A stretch of DNA of 8,643 nucleotides, taken from the NCBI GenBank assembly GCA_030039655.1, contig JASHVC010000574.1:1-8643 (forward strand), given 5' to 3'. A program made the position numbers and the translations under genes. Origin of the DNA: Xanthobacteraceae bacterium. GTDB taxonomy: Bacteria; Pseudomonadota; Alphaproteobacteria; Rhizobiales; Xanthobacteraceae. This document shows, piece after piece, positions 7,048-8,643 of this stretch. Numbering within the stretch: the stretch's first letter is position 1; each line of letters begins with the position of its first letter. A model generated the notes under the pieces. The model ran no database searches. It saw only the letters and a program-made list of their open reading frames with translations, and was not told where the DNA came from.

Positions 7048-7104
7048 ACGCCCAACTACCCGCTGGCGGCGGTGTTTTCCGGCGTCGGCGAGTTCCGCGA
7101 CCTG

Positions 7105-7130
7105 GAGCATGAATCCTTTGGGAAACCCGG
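7105..7130. repeat. half of a Rhizobiales GAGCATGATC-type intergenic repeat
   Basis: GAGCATGAATCCTTTGGGAA followed by ACCCGG closely matches one arm of a short palindromic repeat that, from memory, is scattered between genes in many Rhizobiales genomes (arm roughly GAGCATGATC-TTTTCGGAAAACCGG). The opposite arm expected to follow is absent, so this would be a decayed or half copy. It lies 18 bp beyond the galE stop, the usual sort of position for such elements. A 10-bp direct repeat CCGGCGTCGG (7079-7088 and 7127-7136) flanks it. Confidence 0.4.
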
Positions 7131-7147
7131 CGTCGGATCGTCAAACT

Positions 7148-8170
7148 CTAGGCGCGCTCAAACTGGGCGCGATTGGTGCTCTGCGCCGCGCGCCGCTTTA
7201 TGAGTTCGCTTTCCCAAGCGAGCGCGTGGTTCACAATGGTCGAAAGGTCGGCAAAGCGCGGTTGCCACTGCAGCGTATTGCCGACTTGCGTGGCGTCCGC
7301 CACGATCTGCGCGGGATCGCCTTCGCGCCGCGCCGCGTTTTCTACCTTGAAATCAACGCCTGATGCGCGCTTCACGGCCTCAATCACCTCGCTCACCGAG
7401 AATCCGTGACCGTAGCCGCAATTGAGCGTTAGCGACGGTGCGCCGGAACGCAGATGACGCAACGCGTCGCGGTGCGCCAGCACCAGGTCGCTCACGTGAA
7501 TGTAGTCGCGGATGCAGGTGCCGTCCGGCGTCCGATAATCGGTGCCGAAAACCGAAAGCTTCGGCCGGAGCCCAAGCGCGGCCTCAACCGCGACCTTGAT
7601 CAAGTGGGTCGCGCCGTTGGTCGATTGTCCCGTCCGGCCCTTGGGGTCGGCGCCGGCGACGTTGAAATAACGCAGGATGACGTGGTTCAGTCCATGCGCG
7701 TTGCTTGCATCGCGCAGCATGATCTCGGTCATCAGCTTCGACCATCCGTACGGCGAGATCGGCTGCGTGGGCGAATCTTCCCGTACCGGGATTTGAGCGG
7801 GATTGCCGTAGACCGCCGCGGTCGAAGAAAAGATGAAGTGACGCACGCCGCTTTTGATCGCGCATTCGATCAGGGCGCGAGAGTTCACGGTGTTGTTGCG
7901 GTAGTAGCTGAGCGGATCTCTGACCGAGTCCGGAACGACGATTGACGCAGCGAAATGGATGATCGACTCGACGCCGCGGTCGCGGATGATTTTTGCCACG
8001 AGCGCTTGATCGCCGCTTTCGCCGACAATCAATGGAACGCCCTTCGCAACCGCCCACTCAAAGCCGGTCGAGAGATTGTCAAGCACGATCACCGGCTCGC
8101 CGGCATCGGCAAGCGCGTGCACCATGTGGCTGCCGATATAGCCGGCGCCGCCGGTAATCAGGATCGTCAT
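7148..8170 (-). CDS. galE: UDP-glucose 4-epimerase
   Basis: Cytoplasmic NAD-dependent enzyme (340 aa, extended short-chain dehydrogenase family) interconverting UDP-glucose and UDP-galactose, which supplies galactose for surface polysaccharides. The N-terminal Rossmann motif GGAGYIG is at 7-13, followed by the NAD-ribose-binding D31-N32 in LDNLSTG. HFAAS is at 72-76, the NN pair at 92-93, the catalytic Thr in FSSTAAVYG (T117, equivalent to the Ser of E. coli GalE), and the catalytic Tyr/Lys in SPYGWSK (Y141, K145). ILRYFNVAGAD and the C-terminal substrate region (DYRTPDGTCIRDYIHV, then RREGDPA) are intact, and length matches bacterial GalE. It starts at ATG 8170 with a weak AGG site. It lies between a GT9 glycosyltransferase and an ABC exporter on the same strand, which argues for a role in LPS or exopolysaccharide rather than galactose catabolism. 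Epimerisation of UDP-GlcNAc or UDP-xylose is the main alternative. Confidence 0.93.
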   Translation of the reverse strand: MTILITGGAGYIGSHMVHALADAGEPVIVLDNLSTGFEWAVAKGVPLIVGESGDQALVAKIIRDRGVESIIHFAASIVVPDSVRDPLSYYRNNTVNSRALIECAIKSGVRHFIFSSTAAVYGNPAQIPVREDSPTQPISPYGWSKLMTEIMLRDASNAHGLNHVILRYFNVAGADPKGRTGQSTNGATHLIKVAVEAALGLRPKLSVFGTDYRTPDGTCIRDYIHVSDLVLAHRDALRHLRSGAPSLTLNCGYGHGFSVSEVIEAVKRASGVDFKVENAARREGDPAQIVADATQVGNTLQWQPRFADLSTIVNHALAWESELIKRRAAQSTNRAQFERA

Positions 8171-8242
8171 CCAGTGAACCTAATTTTTGCCGTCCCGCTC
8201 TACATGGATCTGATGAACACGGCGTTATGTCGAAATTGCGGG

Positions 8243-8643
8243 TTATCGGCCTAGGGACGCTGCTTCGAGCGCGCGGCTCGTGGCCAAATAAACATCGTCC
8301 GGCATGATCTCGGTCATGCAGCGATGATGGCCTAAGCGGCAGACAGGTCTGTGGCACGGCCGGCACGGCAGTTCGTTCTTTGCCTGAATCGTGGCTGCCA
8401 GTGGGTTGAGCGGTGCCCAATGCCATGGGCTCGTCGGCCCGAATATTCCGACGGTAGGTGTGCCGACGGCCGCCGCGACGTGCAGAAGGCCGGAATCGTT
8501 TGACACTGCGGCTGTCGCGGCCGCCAGTCCCAGAATGGCCTCGCGCAGATCCGTGCCGGTCAATTCGCGCGCCTGCGTATCTCCGACGATCGCCTGCGCG
8601 GCGGCCTTCTCGGCTGGGCCGCCCAGCACCCAGACCGCGAACC
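8243..8643 (-). CDS. GT9 (heptosyltransferase-family) glycosyltransferase, C-terminal part
   Basis: C-terminal ~132 residues of a cytoplasmic glycosyltransferase of family 9, the family of the LPS inner-core heptosyltransferases; its 5' part lies beyond the window, and the GTG at 8629 is internal (preceded by F-A-V-W). Visible features are the strand plus P-x-E turn VLGGPAEK, the donor-binding block SNDSGLLHVAAAVGTPTVGI with GPTSPWHWAPLNP after it, and a tail with four Cys (CRPCHRPVC...HHRC). This Cys pattern is common in alphaproteobacterial GT9 proteins. The gene ends 72 bp before galE on the same strand, and no hairpin separates them, so the two are probably co-transcribed. The transferred sugar (heptose or another) cannot be decided from this half. 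Confidence 0.9.
   Translation of the reverse strand, partial: FAVWVLGGPAEKAAAQAIVGDTQARELTGTDLREAILGLAAATAAVSNDSGLLHVAAAVGTPTVGIFGPTSPWHWAPLNPLAATIQAKNELPCRPCHRPVCRLGHHRCMTEIMPDDVYLATSRALEAASLGR

Noticed and set aside
6957..7055. 33-residue N-terminal extension of the ABC exporter from a TTG
   Set aside because: Pro/Arg-rich and encoded by imperfect GC repeats (CGGCCTCG at 6970-6977 and 6981-6988); exporter-like sequence begins only after ATG 6956.
7036..7110. Minus-strand 24-codon frame starting MLQVAELADAG after an AAAGGA site, and a superficial tRNA-Leu-like start in the same DNA
   Set aside because: The ribosome site is only 3 nt from the ATG and the ATG lies in the repeat fragment. As a tRNA it lacks the D-loop GG, an anticodon arm and a T-loop, so the likeness is limited to one short stretch.
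1..8643. CRISPR array, insertion sequence, phage, toxin-antitoxin or defence genes
   Set aside because: No regularly spaced repeats, transposase motifs, integrase motifs or defence-type domains were found in any frame.

Overview
The window looks like chromosomal DNA of an alphaproteobacterium, most probably a Bradyrhizobium-like member of the Rhizobiales (Hyphomicrobiales). The basis is a GC-rich base composition, strong G/C preference at third codon positions, protein signatures such as the long-signature LivG and the Cys-rich GT9 tail, and what looks like half of a short intergenic repeat common in that order. The species call is an inference made without a database search.

Plus strand, 1-3816: a five-gene HAAT-type (branched-chain amino acid family) ABC importer operon. 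It contains the C-terminal part of a periplasmic substrate-binding protein (cut by the window edge), the permeases livH and livM, and the ATPases livG and livF. The last four genes are joined by stop/start overlaps of 1 to 4 nt and are clearly co-translated. The real substrate cannot be read from the sequence; relatives carry branched-chain amino acids, amides, urea or aromatic acids.

Minus strand, 3801-8643: reading in the direction of transcription, a GT9 (heptosyltransferase-type) glycosyltransferase (cut by the window edge), galE (UDP-glucose 4-epimerase), an MsbA-type ABC exporter, a fumarylacetoacetate-hydrolase-family enzyme, and a small uncharacterised protein. The small gene runs tail-to-tail into livF. 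The first three genes fit a cell-surface polysaccharide or LPS function: sugar-nucleotide supply, sugar transfer, and export or flipping of a lipid-linked product. The hydrolase is probably an unrelated catabolic gene. No gene-free stretch exceeds about 230 bp. The gaps hold a likely terminator hairpin (4231-4255), an AT-rich perfect inverted repeat (7032-7047) and the repeat fragment (7105-7130).

No new multi-gene system is evident; most of the window is ordinary metabolism and transport. The points most worth a second look are the asymmetric LivG/LivF ATP sites, where both non-consensus elements fall in the same predicted site, the uncharacterised small gene at 3801-4076, and the two sequence elements between galE and the exporter.
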